Part shown: in pieces, positions 44,457-54,049 of the stretch
Numbering within the stretch: position 1 is the stretch's first letter
Layout of the letters: every line of letters starts with the position of its first letter
Assembly: GCA_036741695.1 (NCBI GenBank)
Contig: DAINRU010000012.1
Coordinates: forward strand, 1 to 54,899
Reading direction: 5' to 3'
DNA length: 54,899 nt
Source of the DNA: JAFANK01 sp036741695
Lineage (GTDB): Bacteria; Vulcanimicrobiota; Vulcanimicrobiia; Eremiobacterales; Eremiobacteraceae
Notes under the pieces: generated by a model
Told to the model about the DNA's origin: nothing
Seen by the model: the letters and a program-made list of their open reading frames with translations, nothing else
The model's database searches: none
Position numbers and translations under genes: made by a program

Positions 44457-46466
44457 CTACGGGCTCGTCACGTCGACGGGCGTCGACGGAGCACCACGAG
44501 CGCCGTTGTGCGCGACGTAGCGAGTGCGATACGCTAGACGAGCGTGCTGCGGTGGATTGGCATCGATCGCCTTGCCACCCGAAGGCATCGGACCGGCGAT
44601 GAGCAACCACGACCCTTTCGCGTTTGCTTGGCGCTCAACGACGACTGCCAGACCATGACCGGGGGCGGCGAAGGAGATTTCCACGTGTGCGAAGGGCTTG
44701 GCCGAAAACTTCGCCACCGGCGTAGAGGCCGTCGGTACGGGCGGACTACCCACATGCACGACGACCCCATCCGTCGGCTCGCTGCGGTCGCCGTTGCGAT
44801 CGACGGCGACGAACCGATACCAATAGTCCTGACCAGCTTCGACATTTCGATCGACGAAGGTGTGGGCGTCGCCCGCGAGCGGATCGCCGATGATGAGTCC
44901 AATGCGATATCTCGCGCTGGATCGCAGCACGAGGATCTGCGCCGTCTTGCCGGCCGGCGCGGCGGCTGCGAGTTGGATCGTTACCACGCCGTTGCCACCG
45001 CTCGTGCCACGCACGTGCGGTGCCGCCGGAGGTGTCGTGTCGGCAAGGGTGACGACGACCTGATCGCTTGGGTTTCCTTCCTTGTTGTCAAAACCTACGG
45101 AGATCACGCGATAGGTTAGCGTGCCCACCGTTCCCAGTCCAAAATAGTCGTCGTACAATGGCGCGGGCGTCACCTTGGCGTTCAGCGTTTCAAAACGGGC
45201 CTCATTCCCCGTTCGGCGCTCGACGAAATACCCAGCAATCGGTGCGTTCGATGGGCGCCAGGTCAAGTGCACGCGCGATCTCCCGACATCGGCATGCAGG
45301 CCACCGACTTGCGATGGCGGCGCATCGTTGCGCGGCTGGGCCGCCACCGGCATCGAAGGCGGTCCGAGATCCCCTTGCGGGCTTACCGCCAGCACGCGGT
45401 AATAGTAGAGCGTTCCGCCGCGCAGCGAATGGTCGACGAACGTGCCGGTGGTCGGGGATAGCGGTTTGTACGTGAGCGGCACGTACGGTCCACGAAACAG
45501 GTTCGACCGTTCGACCACGTAGCCTGCGGTGTGAAGGTTCTCGCGGGGTTGCCAGTGCAACGTCGTTTCGTTCTGGCCCACCGTCGCCGCGACGAACACG
45601 GGCGCGATCGCTTTCACGTCGAGTGCGAAAAAGCTTGCGCTTGCTGTGATGCTGCGTCGACCGAATGGATCGATGGACGCGACGCGGTAGGTCAGTTGGG
45701 TGTCGCCAGGTGCGCTTTGATCGAGGTACTGTGGGTGACGGGAACTCCAGGTCACAGCGAGCACGAGCGGTTTGGCCGTGACGATGACGTTGCGCGCGCC
45801 GCCGCCATCGCGCTCGATGGTGTAGGCCATCACCGGAACTTCGCGACTCGCGGGGGCCGGATTCCAGAACAGCGCAACGCCGGATGTGGTCGACTCGCCG
45901 CGCAGACCGGCAGGCGCTGGCGGCAACGGCGTTGCGATCGATGGGTCCACCGATGTACTTTCCAACGTAGGTCCGATCACAGCACCGCCTTGACTCAGGC
46001 CGCTCACCTGATAGCGGCGCGGTCCCCCGCTTGCGCCCGTGACCGTCCACGCGAGGCCGGCCGCAAACGCGTAGGACTGATTCGTGAACGCCTTGAGCCC
46101 GAGCACCCCATAGACGTCGTTAAGGTCGTTGGGCTTGCTTGCGCGGGCGGCACTCGAGGAGAAATCGCGGATGCTGGCTGCATCTTGTGCCGAGAGCTTT
46201 GCCAGCGCCTTGGCGCTCCCCATCTCGATGCGCGCCACCAAGACGCGGGCATGGCCGCCTTGGACTTCGGCCAGCTGCCATCCGCCCGCGGGCATGCGTC
46301 CGATGGGTGGGAACCAGATGAGACGCACGTCGCCGTGTCCGTCGGACGCCGCCAGCATGCCGCCGGACGCATCGCTCGCCGCCGCTGCCGGATGCGCGAG
46401 CGCGACGCACGATAGCATCCCTGCCACAACGACCAGAAGAGCTCGCGTCAGCTGCACCGGCCGCAT
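44457..46466 (-). CDS. Exported multi-FN3-domain protein
   Basis: 669 aa from the ATG at 46466, third gene of a three-gene set. Signal peptide at 1-30 (LTRALLVVVAGMLSCVALAHPAAA, cleavage near AAA). The rest is beta-rich, with about five fibronectin type III-like units. Recognisable units: APAGLRGESTTSGVALFWNP, TVGQNETTLHWQPRENLHTA, GLHADVGRSRVHLTWRPSNA and a unit near VVTIQL, with the GYVVERS and YYYRVLAVSPQGDLGPPS strands typical of FN3. No catalytic domain, sorting motif or anchor is seen. It begins 1 nt after the stop of the 1667-aa gene, so coupling is likely. A structural or adhesive extracellular or periplasmic role is inferred. Confidence 0.85.
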   Translation of the reverse strand: MRPVQLTRALLVVVAGMLSCVALAHPAAAASDASGGMLAASDGHGDVRLIWFPPIGRMPAGGWQLAEVQGGHARVLVARIEMGSAKALAKLSAQDAASIRDFSSSAARASKPNDLNDVYGVLGLKAFTNQSYAFAAGLAWTVTGASGGPRRYQVSGLSQGGAVIGPTLESTSVDPSIATPLPPAPAGLRGESTTSGVALFWNPAPASREVPVMAYTIERDGGGARNVIVTAKPLVLAVTWSSRHPQYLDQSAPGDTQLTYRVASIDPFGRRSITASASFFALDVKAIAPVFVAATVGQNETTLHWQPRENLHTAGYVVERSNLFRGPYVPLTYKPLSPTTGTFVDHSLRGGTLYYYRVLAVSPQGDLGPPSMPVAAQPRNDAPPSQVGGLHADVGRSRVHLTWRPSNAPIAGYFVERRTGNEARFETLNAKVTPAPLYDDYFGLGTVGTLTYRVISVGFDNKEGNPSDQVVVTLADTTPPAAPHVRGTSGGNGVVTIQLAAAAPAGKTAQILVLRSSARYRIGLIIGDPLAGDAHTFVDRNVEAGQDYWYRFVAVDRNGDRSEPTDGVVVHVGSPPVPTASTPVAKFSAKPFAHVEISFAAPGHGLAVVVERQANAKGSWLLIAGPMPSGGKAIDANPPQHARLAYRTRYVAHNGARGAPSTPVDVTSP

Positions 46467-46467
46467 C

Positions 46468-49400
46468 CTATAAGTGCACATGAATAGTGATGTTTGGCAG
46501 GGGCCACGGGGTCCCGATCGTCGCCGAAGCATCGACGTCGAGCGGCATCGCCTCCGCGTGCACATCGACGCTCTCCGAGACGTCGAAGCACCCACCCGAG
46601 ATGCACGCCCCGCAATCGGCGCTTTCGTTGAAGTCACCGGCGATATGCGGCTGCGGGGTGATCGCGAGTTCGATGTCGCCGTCGAAATCGATGTATGCGG
46701 AGACGACGCTTGAATCCCCGACTCCCAGATGCATGTGCTCTCCGCCCCCCACATCCACGCCGTGGTTTGAGAGCATCAAGAACGAATCGGCTTGCGCGAT
46801 CAGCATATATGCCTGCACGCGGGGTCCGCTCTTCTGTCCCACATAGATATGCCAATCCCCGCTGCCGAAATGCAAGCTCGCGGCGTACTGGCTGCTCCCA
46901 TACTTCGGCCCCGGGATTTCGAAATAGACGAGATTGTTCAGCGGGTTTGGCGCAGAGAATTTACCTTCGAGACCGCCGTCGAAATTGCCGCCAGCCCATT
47001 GGAAATAGCCGTCGATCGTGGGCGAGCCGCTGTGGTCGCCCGTCGCGAACCAGGCCGAATAGTCCATCCTGACTGTCGGGTTGTTGCCCACCGTGATCGT
47101 GAAATTGCCGTTGAGATAATAGGTGAATCCGTCATCCACAGAACCGAGCTGCAATCCAGCGATGAGCGTCAGGTCGGCGTTCGGATCGAAGGTCGCGGTT
47201 TTCACGTCTTCAGGGTTTTGCATGTGGATGTGATAGCCGGCACCGCCACCGATCTGATACAGGCTCATGATGCCCGGTACGAGCGCGATACCGGGGGGCG
47301 GAAAGCCGACGTCGGCTCGGAACAGCCAATAGTCCGAGCCACCTTGATAGCCGAGCAAGAACTGCGCATGGATCGGTGGACCACCCACCATGCCGAGGTC
47401 CACGTCTCCGACATATTGCGTCCCCGTGCTTGTTTGTTGCAAGACGGGCTTGACATGCGAGTCGCTCGCCGGTTGCCCCGCGGGGAAGGCTACCTCCTCA
47501 TCAAACGGATCCATGGTCGGCGGCGCAACGAGATACTGCGACCCTTGTTGGTAGAACCGATAGTTGACCTGGGTCTTGGCGGCGGGCATGTACTGGCTCG
47601 ACGAGAGATGCACGGTGACGGAAAACGAGACGTCGAGCTCGTCGGCACCGCTCGTCGGTGCGATGAGGTGCGCGGATTGGACCTGCAACGGCGTGTTGCC
47701 GAACACCGAGGCGTAGCCTTGTGACACGTCGGTCGAGGTCGTGCCGCCCGCGAACGCCGCGCGCCCTGCGAAGGTGAAGAACATATTGGGCACGTCGACA
47801 TGGGCGAAATGGTTGTTGCCGTTGGCGAAGTCGAAATGCCCATCACAACCGACCACCCAACCAAGTCCCTGCTGCGCCTCGAACTCGAGCTGATCGACCT
47901 TGACCGTGACTTGACCGAATTGCTGCGTGATTGGATTCGACGTCAACGGGAACGATGCGTTGCCGCTGCTCACAAGCGTCGCCGTGCCTTTGAGATCAGC
48001 GTTGATGAACGGCACGTGCGCCGTCATGTTCGGGTACGTGGCGCTGAGTTGCGATTTATCCACGTCGACTGTCGCATGTGGAATGCTCACATACCCGTTT
48101 TGAAACGTCGCTTTATAGTTAACGTCTTGGTCGAGGTGACCTTCGAGGCCCTCACCATCGATCGCCCACCCGTTAACAGCCACTGCGCCATTCGTGCCCG
48201 CAAAGCCGAGGGTGTACAAGACCAGGCTGGCATGCCCGAGATCGACGCCTTTGCTGAAGTCAAACGTCACGTTGTTCGAGGTGAGGAAGAATTGGCTGTG
48301 GCCGATCTCCATCTGGGGAAGCGCGGCATTCTTGTAGACCCAATCACCGGCGGGGTCAACCGTGGCGATGAGATTGCTCCAGGTAGGCGGATGCGGTGGC
48401 GACGCGATGACGCGCAGGTCCTGATCCGAAAGTGCGATGTTCAACCCCATGTCCATATCGTAGTCAGGCTTGCCGTCGGTGCGGCCCTGCAGGGTCGCGA
48501 CACCCGCGGTCACTCCGGTGAGATGGAGGTTCTGCGCATCGGGCGGCGAGACGACATTGATCTGGCCCGACGTCACATCCAGGCCATCGGGCACGCTCCA
48601 GTTATGGAAGTCCACCCTGACCGGATGTTCCTCCGCGGAGTTGCCGCCCGTCTGGAAGCGCAGCAAGATGGAGCCATGGCCGCTCCAGGCCCCGGCTCCG
48701 GCTTTGCTGATGTTATGCTGCAGTCCGGATATCTCAAACGTCCCCTGCTTGGTGGCGAACTCGAACTTGCACGGCAGCTTCGGATTGGCGGGCTGCGCGT
48801 CGTAGAACGCGGGCGCTGACGCGACGGACTTGCCGGGAGCCGCGGTGACGACTGCGACGATGTGCAGAGGTGCCACGACCGCGTGCACCGAGCCCGACTG
48901 CATGCTGACCGCGTGCGTCCCCGCCGGTCCGACGTACGCGACTGTGGGCAAAGCCTTCGAGCTCTGCCTGAAGGGCGAGAGGAAACCGACTTTGAGGCCG
49001 CCCAGCGCGCTGGTTTTTATCCTGCCCGATGCGACCAGCAAGTCGAGATTCGGCGAGCTCGGCGCCGGCGGAGCGACATCCACTTGGACCCGCACCACGT
49101 GGTGGCCCGCTTTGGTGCTCAACGTCTGCGATGGCGACACAGAGTCGTAGCCGGAGAGCGGAGTGCCCCCGGTGGGATTTCGGCCCAGACCATGCCTGGG
49201 CGGCGAACTCAACCCCTGAATCTGTTGCGTCTCAAGCGTCAGTCCGTCGAGCGACCAGGTCGCGACCGCATCGCCTCGTCCATAAAACTTGAGCGTCGCA
49301 GTGGCGGTGACGTCATCATCGCATGTGCTGCACGCGCCGTAGACCGATCCCGCTGCCATCGCCGCATTCGGCGCGGGAATACGGTGGTTGGGGAAGTCGG

Positions 49401-51471
49401 TGATCTCGACGTTTTGCAGGTAGAGCGGCCCCTCCGCATAGGGGTCGACGCCCTCATCGATCGTGATGCTGTTGCAGAACAGCAGATAGGCGCGCCCGGT
49501 CGCGTCCGCCGGGGTTGGGGTGTTCCCGTTGAACATGCCGATGAAGCGATTGCCTCGGACGGTCGGCTGGTTCTTCTTCGCGAGCGGCATGGGAACGATA
49601 TGCCCGTACGGACCGCTGCTCTGCGCGATCGCGCTTGCATCCACGTAGGCGCCGATCTCGGAGGGCGTCATGTGTTGCACGTCCGACTCCGACAGCTGGA
49701 ATATCCTGATCGTGAACGTGCCGGTGGATGCATAGCGATGCATGTTCACGTTGACGCCGTCGCTGTCATGGAACTGGCCTGCGTTGATGTTTGCTGCAGC
49801 GTCCGCCGCGACCGGCAGGGAGAGCAACATGGGATTCGGCTTGCGCTGGATATAGGACTGCACGGTGTTGTTCTGCGCCGGGACGGTTCGGAGTGGTTCG
49901 ACCGTGCCGTCTCCCCAGTCGACGAAGAGATTATCGAAAGCCACCTGTTGCGTCGTCGCCACAAGCGTGTTGGGCGGCGTGTTCGGCTCGGCGACGAGCG
50001 TCGGCTTCGACAGGTAGGGCGAGCCGGAGAGATCGACATTGCCGTAGACGACGACCGGATCGCCGATATAGTTCGTGATGTTCGTGGTGCCCGGTGAAGC
50101 CGCTGGCGTGTCAAAGCTCAGCCAGAACTGGTTTGATCTGTTCGTGCTCGACGTCTGCAGGGCGAGGTTCTCGTCTTGGATACCTCCCGAACTGGTCGGG
50201 CAGTTGTTGAGCCCGCCGGCGTTGTTAGGCTCGCCCAACGGCCACTGCGCCGATTTCTCAACCTCGACGGTTTTGGACGGCGAACCATGCTGCGAGAATT
50301 GCTTGTAGCCGCGAACCTCCCACTGCAGGCCGGTCAGCCCGCTGAGCTTGGCCTTCATCACCACCAAGCCGACGTCGGTCGCTCGACGTTGAGCCGCCTC
50401 CGCGAGCACGCGCGGTTGGGCGAGCCGACGCTGCGCATACAGCGACTTCAGCACATTTTCTAGAAATTCAGCATCGGGCGTGTAGTACGTCGTGGCGTCT
50501 GCGAGGTGCTCGGTCGCGATGACCGCACCTGCTGCGTTGAGCACGTGTAACTCGAAGTAGTCGGCCAATCCCGGGTTCTCTTCTTTCCAGGAGAAGAAAA
50601 CCGAGTCGTCGAGCATCGGGATGCCGACGTTCGTGCACGTCTCCGGACAGCCTTGGATGCCATACTGCGGCGTCTGCAGATCGATCTTGCCCTCGACGAA
50701 TACGAACGAGAGCGATGGGAATTTCACAACCGGTGTCGGACCGTTATAAAATCCTTGAGTGCTTTGGGCCACGATCGGCGTTCCGGCATACGCGTACGTC
50801 AGCGGCGGCGCAGGCGTCGGCTGCCCGGGGGCATTCATGGATGGCTCGATCACGACCAGCGAGAGCGAGTGCGACCCCGAATTAGGCAACGGTTGGGAAA
50901 GCACGAACCGCTGGTTGCCGGCGGATGAAACCGTCTGCGTCGCAGTCGAGTAGGGATTGCCGTCCAAGCGCCATTGCACGACGAGCGTACCAGGTCCGCT
51001 GACCCGCACGAGCGCGACTGGTTGGGGCGGGCCTGAAGACCCCGAGAGCGACAGCGATGATGCGCCGTTGGGCCAGCTCAAAGTCATACCGACGATCTGC
51101 ATTGCGGCGCCGCCGCCGCGCGCGTTGATCGACACGGTGGCCCGCGCGAGGGTCGTCCCTGCAGGGATGAGCGGTGAAACGAGGATCAACTGCGCCGCAA
51201 AGCTTCCGCTCTGATTATAGAGATGCGTCACCGGGCTGTTCGGCTGCACCACCGCGCGGGCGCTCCCATCACCGAAGTCGACCAGCAGCTGGCCACGGGG
51301 TATGGGTGTCCCCGGCGGCACGGTCGCGGTGAAGGACACGCCTTGACCGACCAACGCCGGGTTGGGGAACACCGAGAGTCCGATGCTGGACGCTGCGGAG
51401 GCTGCGACCACCATCAGCACGAGGCACACCATCGTTGTGCAGACGTGGCGGACGATCGCCGAGCTAGTCAT
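46468..51471 (-). CDS. Giant exported PKD/beta-rich protein, unknown function
   Basis: 1667 aa, no known family. Signal peptide at about 1-27. A PKD-like domain follows (about 30-110; DFGDGSA at 65-71), with a second PKD-like unit near 500-640 (DWGDGTV). Residues 250-400 contain a helical insertion (YAQRRLAQPRVLAEAAQRR) within an otherwise beta-rich region. From about 900 to 1650 the chain is a long series of beta strands with alternating polarity (for example NNVTFDFSKGVDLGHASLVLY), compatible with a solenoid or elongated sandwich, and ends ITIHVHL. Cys pairs occur in GCPETC, ACSTCDD and DCGACISGGCFD. It overlaps the upstream gene by 4 nt. A cell-surface or periplasmic scaffold is the most I can infer. 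Confidence 0.85.
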   Translation of the reverse strand: MTSSAIVRHVCTTMVCLVLMVVAASAASSIGLSVFPNPALVGQGVSFTATVPPGTPIPRGQLLVDFGDGSARAVVQPNSPVTHLYNQSGSFAAQLILVSPLIPAGTTLARATVSINARGGGAAMQIVGMTLSWPNGASSLSLSGSSGPPQPVALVRVSGPGTLVVQWRLDGNPYSTATQTVSSAGNQRFVLSQPLPNSGSHSLSLVVIEPSMNAPGQPTPAPPLTYAYAGTPIVAQSTQGFYNGPTPVVKFPSLSFVFVEGKIDLQTPQYGIQGCPETCTNVGIPMLDDSVFFSWKEENPGLADYFELHVLNAAGAVIATEHLADATTYYTPDAEFLENVLKSLYAQRRLAQPRVLAEAAQRRATDVGLVVMKAKLSGLTGLQWEVRGYKQFSQHGSPSKTVEVEKSAQWPLGEPNNAGGLNNCPTSSGGIQDENLALQTSSTNRSNQFWLSFDTPAASPGTTNITNYIGDPVVVYGNVDLSGSPYLSKPTLVAEPNTPPNTLVATTQQVAFDNLFVDWGDGTVEPLRTVPAQNNTVQSYIQRKPNPMLLSLPVAADAAANINAGQFHDSDGVNVNMHRYASTGTFTIRIFQLSESDVQHMTPSEIGAYVDASAIAQSSGPYGHIVPMPLAKKNQPTVRGNRFIGMFNGNTPTPADATGRAYLLFCNSITIDEGVDPYAEGPLYLQNVEITDFPNHRIPAPNAAMAAGSVYGACSTCDDDVTATATLKFYGRGDAVATWSLDGLTLETQQIQGLSSPPRHGLGRNPTGGTPLSGYDSVSPSQTLSTKAGHHVVRVQVDVAPPAPSSPNLDLLVASGRIKTSALGGLKVGFLSPFRQSSKALPTVAYVGPAGTHAVSMQSGSVHAVVAPLHIVAVVTAAPGKSVASAPAFYDAQPANPKLPCKFEFATKQGTFEISGLQHNISKAGAGAWSGHGSILLRFQTGGNSAEEHPVRVDFHNWSVPDGLDVTSGQINVVSPPDAQNLHLTGVTAGVATLQGRTDGKPDYDMDMGLNIALSDQDLRVIASPPHPPTWSNLIATVDPAGDWVYKNAALPQMEIGHSQFFLTSNNVTFDFSKGVDLGHASLVLYTLGFAGTNGAVAVNGWAIDGEGLEGHLDQDVNYKATFQNGYVSIPHATVDVDKSQLSATYPNMTAHVPFINADLKGTATLVSSGNASFPLTSNPITQQFGQVTVKVDQLEFEAQQGLGWVVGCDGHFDFANGNNHFAHVDVPNMFFTFAGRAAFAGGTTSTDVSQGYASVFGNTPLQVQSAHLIAPTSGADELDVSFSVTVHLSSSQYMPAAKTQVNYRFYQQGSQYLVAPPTMDPFDEEVAFPAGQPASDSHVKPVLQQTSTGTQYVGDVDLGMVGGPPIHAQFLLGYQGGSDYWLFRADVGFPPPGIALVPGIMSLYQIGGGAGYHIHMQNPEDVKTATFDPNADLTLIAGLQLGSVDDGFTYYLNGNFTITVGNNPTVRMDYSAWFATGDHSGSPTIDGYFQWAGGNFDGGLEGKFSAPNPLNNLVYFEIPGPKYGSSQYAASLHFGSGDWHIYVGQKSGPRVQAYMLIAQADSFLMLSNHGVDVGGGEHMHLGVGDSSVVSAYIDFDGDIELAITPQPHIAGDFNESADCGACISGGCFDVSESVDVHAEAMPLDVDASATIGTPWPLPNITIHVHL

Positions 51472-53855
51472 AGCTGCATGTCCGCACGCAGACGCAAGGC
51501 GTCGCTCGTCTGACTGTTCGCGGGAACGGTCAGGTCCGTGTGATGGCCGGTCAACGCGTGCAACCCGAGGCTGATGTGCGGCCCAAGATGGTAGGAGAGC
51601 ACTGCGCCGAGATTGAGGTCGCGGGTGGAGCTGTTCCCAGATCCAGCCGCACCTTTGGAGTTGGCGTTATCCGCTGTGAGCTGCACCTCGAACCCGCGAG
51701 ACGTGGAAAAACCTCGCGTGGCCTGGCTGGTACCCGGGCTCGGTGGGCTTGTGCTTGCCGACCCGAGCGGAAACGATAGGACGAACGATTCCGCAAACGT
51801 CGAGGTCGGCGACGTCACCTGACTCTCGGTCGCATCGATCGATACGCTCAGATTGGCTGGCCCGCGGCTCAGCGTGTACTGCGCAGCACCAGTCCTCGTG
51901 ACGCCGGCCGAGGCGGGCATTGTCGCGTCCGACACGGTGGCCAGGCTGCCGTTGAGACCATACGACGAGGTACCCAGCGATTTTGTGACGTTAAAGTTGT
52001 AGTTGTCGTTGCTCGTGTCGATGCCGCTCGCCAAGCTGTGCACGTGCGATGCACCTACCCCCACTTGCCACTGTCCGGCAGGCGACAATGTGAGGTTAAG
52101 GTTCTCCTGGTCGCTGCTGTCGGCAGCCGAGTGTTTGTAGTCGTGGATGTAGCCGAGCAATAAGGAGGCAGCTCGCGAGACATTCAGATTTGCCGTGACG
52201 CTGCCGCCGGCGCTGTCCGACGTGGCGCCAAGCCCATTTCCCGTCGCGAAGTCGGCGCCGAAGTTGTGATATTCTGCTCTGACGGCTGTTGACCCGATGC
52301 CGTAGTCCAGTTCGGCTTTATCAGCTCCATCATCGGCCGGCGCGCCGCTACCGAGCTCCGGCTTCGCGCCCGAGGCTGCATCCCCGAGCTTGAAATTGAG
52401 GTGCGAACCGATCGCCTGATCGAATTCCAAGCCTCCGGCAAGCGTGATGAGGGGCGCGCTCCCCCCTGTCGGCACGAAGGTATACGGATCGTCGATGTTC
52501 TGCAAGAACGTCGCGTGAAGGTCTTGCGTCGCCGAAAACGCTCGTCCAACGTCGAAGAGATAGCCCGTCTGGCCGCCGCTCGTGGACGACGCTAACTGCG
52601 GATATCCTAAAGAGGCTTGATAGGACCAACCTGACTGGTTGATCAACGAATCGAGCCCGCGCAGCGACTCACCACCCGCGAACAGCAAGCTCGGGAGGGC
52701 CGCAGTGACGGGGCCGAGCGTGTGCTGATAGTGCAGCGGTTGGGGCGTGGATGAGCTTGTGGGAACCGGTTGCTGTGAGTTCGGAGAATCAAGGTCGCCG
52801 GCGCCGGGCACAAGCGTGAGCAGCGGATCCAGCGCGCGAGACGTGGCGTTGAGGACGCTCGCCGCAGTCAAAGTGAACGTCGGCTCCGTATAGCCCACTC
52901 TGAAGTTGGCATTGATGTCCCCCGAGCCCGCGCTCGCGGGGATCGTGCCGCTCGTGCCACCTAGGCTGATGCGAGGACCCACCTCGATCGCGCCGCTCGC
53001 GTGCACGGCGGTTGTGATCACGGGCGTCGGATCCGGCCCACCGGTGACCGCAAGGGCTACCGGCTGTCCGATCGCGACAGTGCCGCCGATCTCACCGGTG
53101 CGCAGATACACGCGCACGTGATATTTCCCGCGAGCATCGCTCGGGACTGTATAAGGGATTTCGGCCGTCTCTACCCCGCCGCCCGCGAAATAAGCGTATG
53201 GGATGAGAACCGGGTCGCCGCGGGAGATCAAGTGGTCATCCTGATCGAGCAGATCGACGACGGCCTGCAGCGACGGAGCATTGGAGGCGAATGAGCCCAA
53301 CGGTGGAGTGACGACTCGGTAGGTAACGATGATGTTCGTATCGTCGCCTGCGAGCACCGATGCGGCTACTGGGACGGTCGAGAAGATTGTCCCGTACGGC
53401 ACTCGTGCAGTCGCTGTCACCACGGTGATCACAAGCGTAGAAAGCACGGTCACGCCGCTGGAAAGCGTCGCGACGTAGCGCCCGGGGGCCGAGTAGACGT
53501 GTGCAGCCGACACCGGATAAGGCGGCGTAAAGGTGAGGGGAGCGGTACCGTCGCCGAAGCTGAGCGTGCTGCGCGGCGCGGGAGCAACTGCGCTGCCGAC
53601 CACGTTGACATTGAAGACGACGCTCGACCCTATAGTCGGCGTCGCGTTGGCTACCGAGAGGGTGCCGCTCAGGGCGCGGGCAGCTTCTGGAACAACCACC
53701 AGCAGCAGCACGACCGGGATCCCCCGCCGGATGAAAGCTCTCGCTGCCCTGCCAAACGGCAAGCATAAATGGACAGTGCACGGAGCATCGACTGCCATTT
53801 GTTGCCAGCCGTTCTCGATTGACGGCCGCGCCCCTTCGCCCCGCGCGCTCTCCAT
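51468..53855 (-). CDS. Exported protein: PKD-like domain plus beta-barrel-like C-terminus
   Basis: 795 aa from the ATG at 53855; an ATG at 53798 (776 aa) is equally possible, and neither has a clear ribosome binding site. A signal anchor or peptide lies at about 44-61 (GIPVVLLLVVVPEAARA). A PKD-like domain follows directly (about 62-145; FGDGTAP at 100-106). A second beta-sandwich segment runs to about 270, then a Pro/Ser/Gln-rich linker (about 345-370). From about 430 to the end there are many 8-12-residue amphipathic strands separated by Gly/Asn/Ser turns, ending ALRLRADMQL, like an outer-membrane barrel. First gene of the three-gene set. No BAM or Omp85 homology is apparent. Confidence 0.8.
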   Translation of the reverse strand: MESARGEGARPSIENGWQQMAVDAPCTVHLCLPFGRAARAFIRRGIPVVLLLVVVPEAARALSGTLSVANATPTIGSSVVFNVNVVGSAVAPAPRSTLSFGDGTAPLTFTPPYPVSAAHVYSAPGRYVATLSSGVTVLSTLVITVVTATARVPYGTIFSTVPVAASVLAGDDTNIIVTYRVVTPPLGSFASNAPSLQAVVDLLDQDDHLISRGDPVLIPYAYFAGGGVETAEIPYTVPSDARGKYHVRVYLRTGEIGGTVAIGQPVALAVTGGPDPTPVITTAVHASGAIEVGPRISLGGTSGTIPASAGSGDINANFRVGYTEPTFTLTAASVLNATSRALDPLLTLVPGAGDLDSPNSQQPVPTSSSTPQPLHYQHTLGPVTAALPSLLFAGGESLRGLDSLINQSGWSYQASLGYPQLASSTSGGQTGYLFDVGRAFSATQDLHATFLQNIDDPYTFVPTGGSAPLITLAGGLEFDQAIGSHLNFKLGDAASGAKPELGSGAPADDGADKAELDYGIGSTAVRAEYHNFGADFATGNGLGATSDSAGGSVTANLNVSRAASLLLGYIHDYKHSAADSSDQENLNLTLSPAGQWQVGVGASHVHSLASGIDTSNDNYNFNVTKSLGTSSYGLNGSLATVSDATMPASAGVTRTGAAQYTLSRGPANLSVSIDATESQVTSPTSTFAESFVLSFPLGSASTSPPSPGTSQATRGFSTSRGFEVQLTADNANSKGAAGSGNSSTRDLNLGAVLSYHLGPHISLGLHALTGHHTDLTVPANSQTSDALRLRADMQL

Positions 53856-53921
53856 AGCGAAGCTACGTCAGCGCGGATCAACCTGTGAGGGCGGTGACCT
53901 GAGAGTTCGGGAAAAGGCCTT

Positions 53922-54010
53922 CGGAGAGGGTGGGATTCGAACCCACGAACGGGTTTAAGCCGTTACTCGCTTTCGAGGCGAGCGCGATCAACCAACTCTG
54001 CCACCTCTCC
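53922..54010 (-). tRNA. tRNA-Ser (anticodon CGA)
   Basis: Class II tRNA. Acceptor GGAGAGG/CCTCTCC, anticodon loop CTCGAAA, T loop TTCGAAT, discriminator G. CCA not encoded. It lies between tadA and the three-gene exported module. Confidence 0.94.
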
Positions 54011-54020
54011 GTGTCTCGTG

Positions 54021-54049
54021 AACGGACCCAAAGGTCCGTTGCTTCAAAG
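54021..54049 (-). repeat. Dispersed palindromic 3'-end repeat, copy E
   Basis: On the minus strand TTTGAAGCAA followed by CGGACCTTTGGGTCCG. The TGA within TTTGAAG is the stop codon of tadA, so the element begins in the last codon of the gene. The hairpin is perfect over 7-8 bp. Confidence 0.85.

Noticed and set aside
48862..50097. 411-aa plus-strand open frame
   Set aside because: Arg/His-rich antisense shadow of the giant exported protein gene; no motif.
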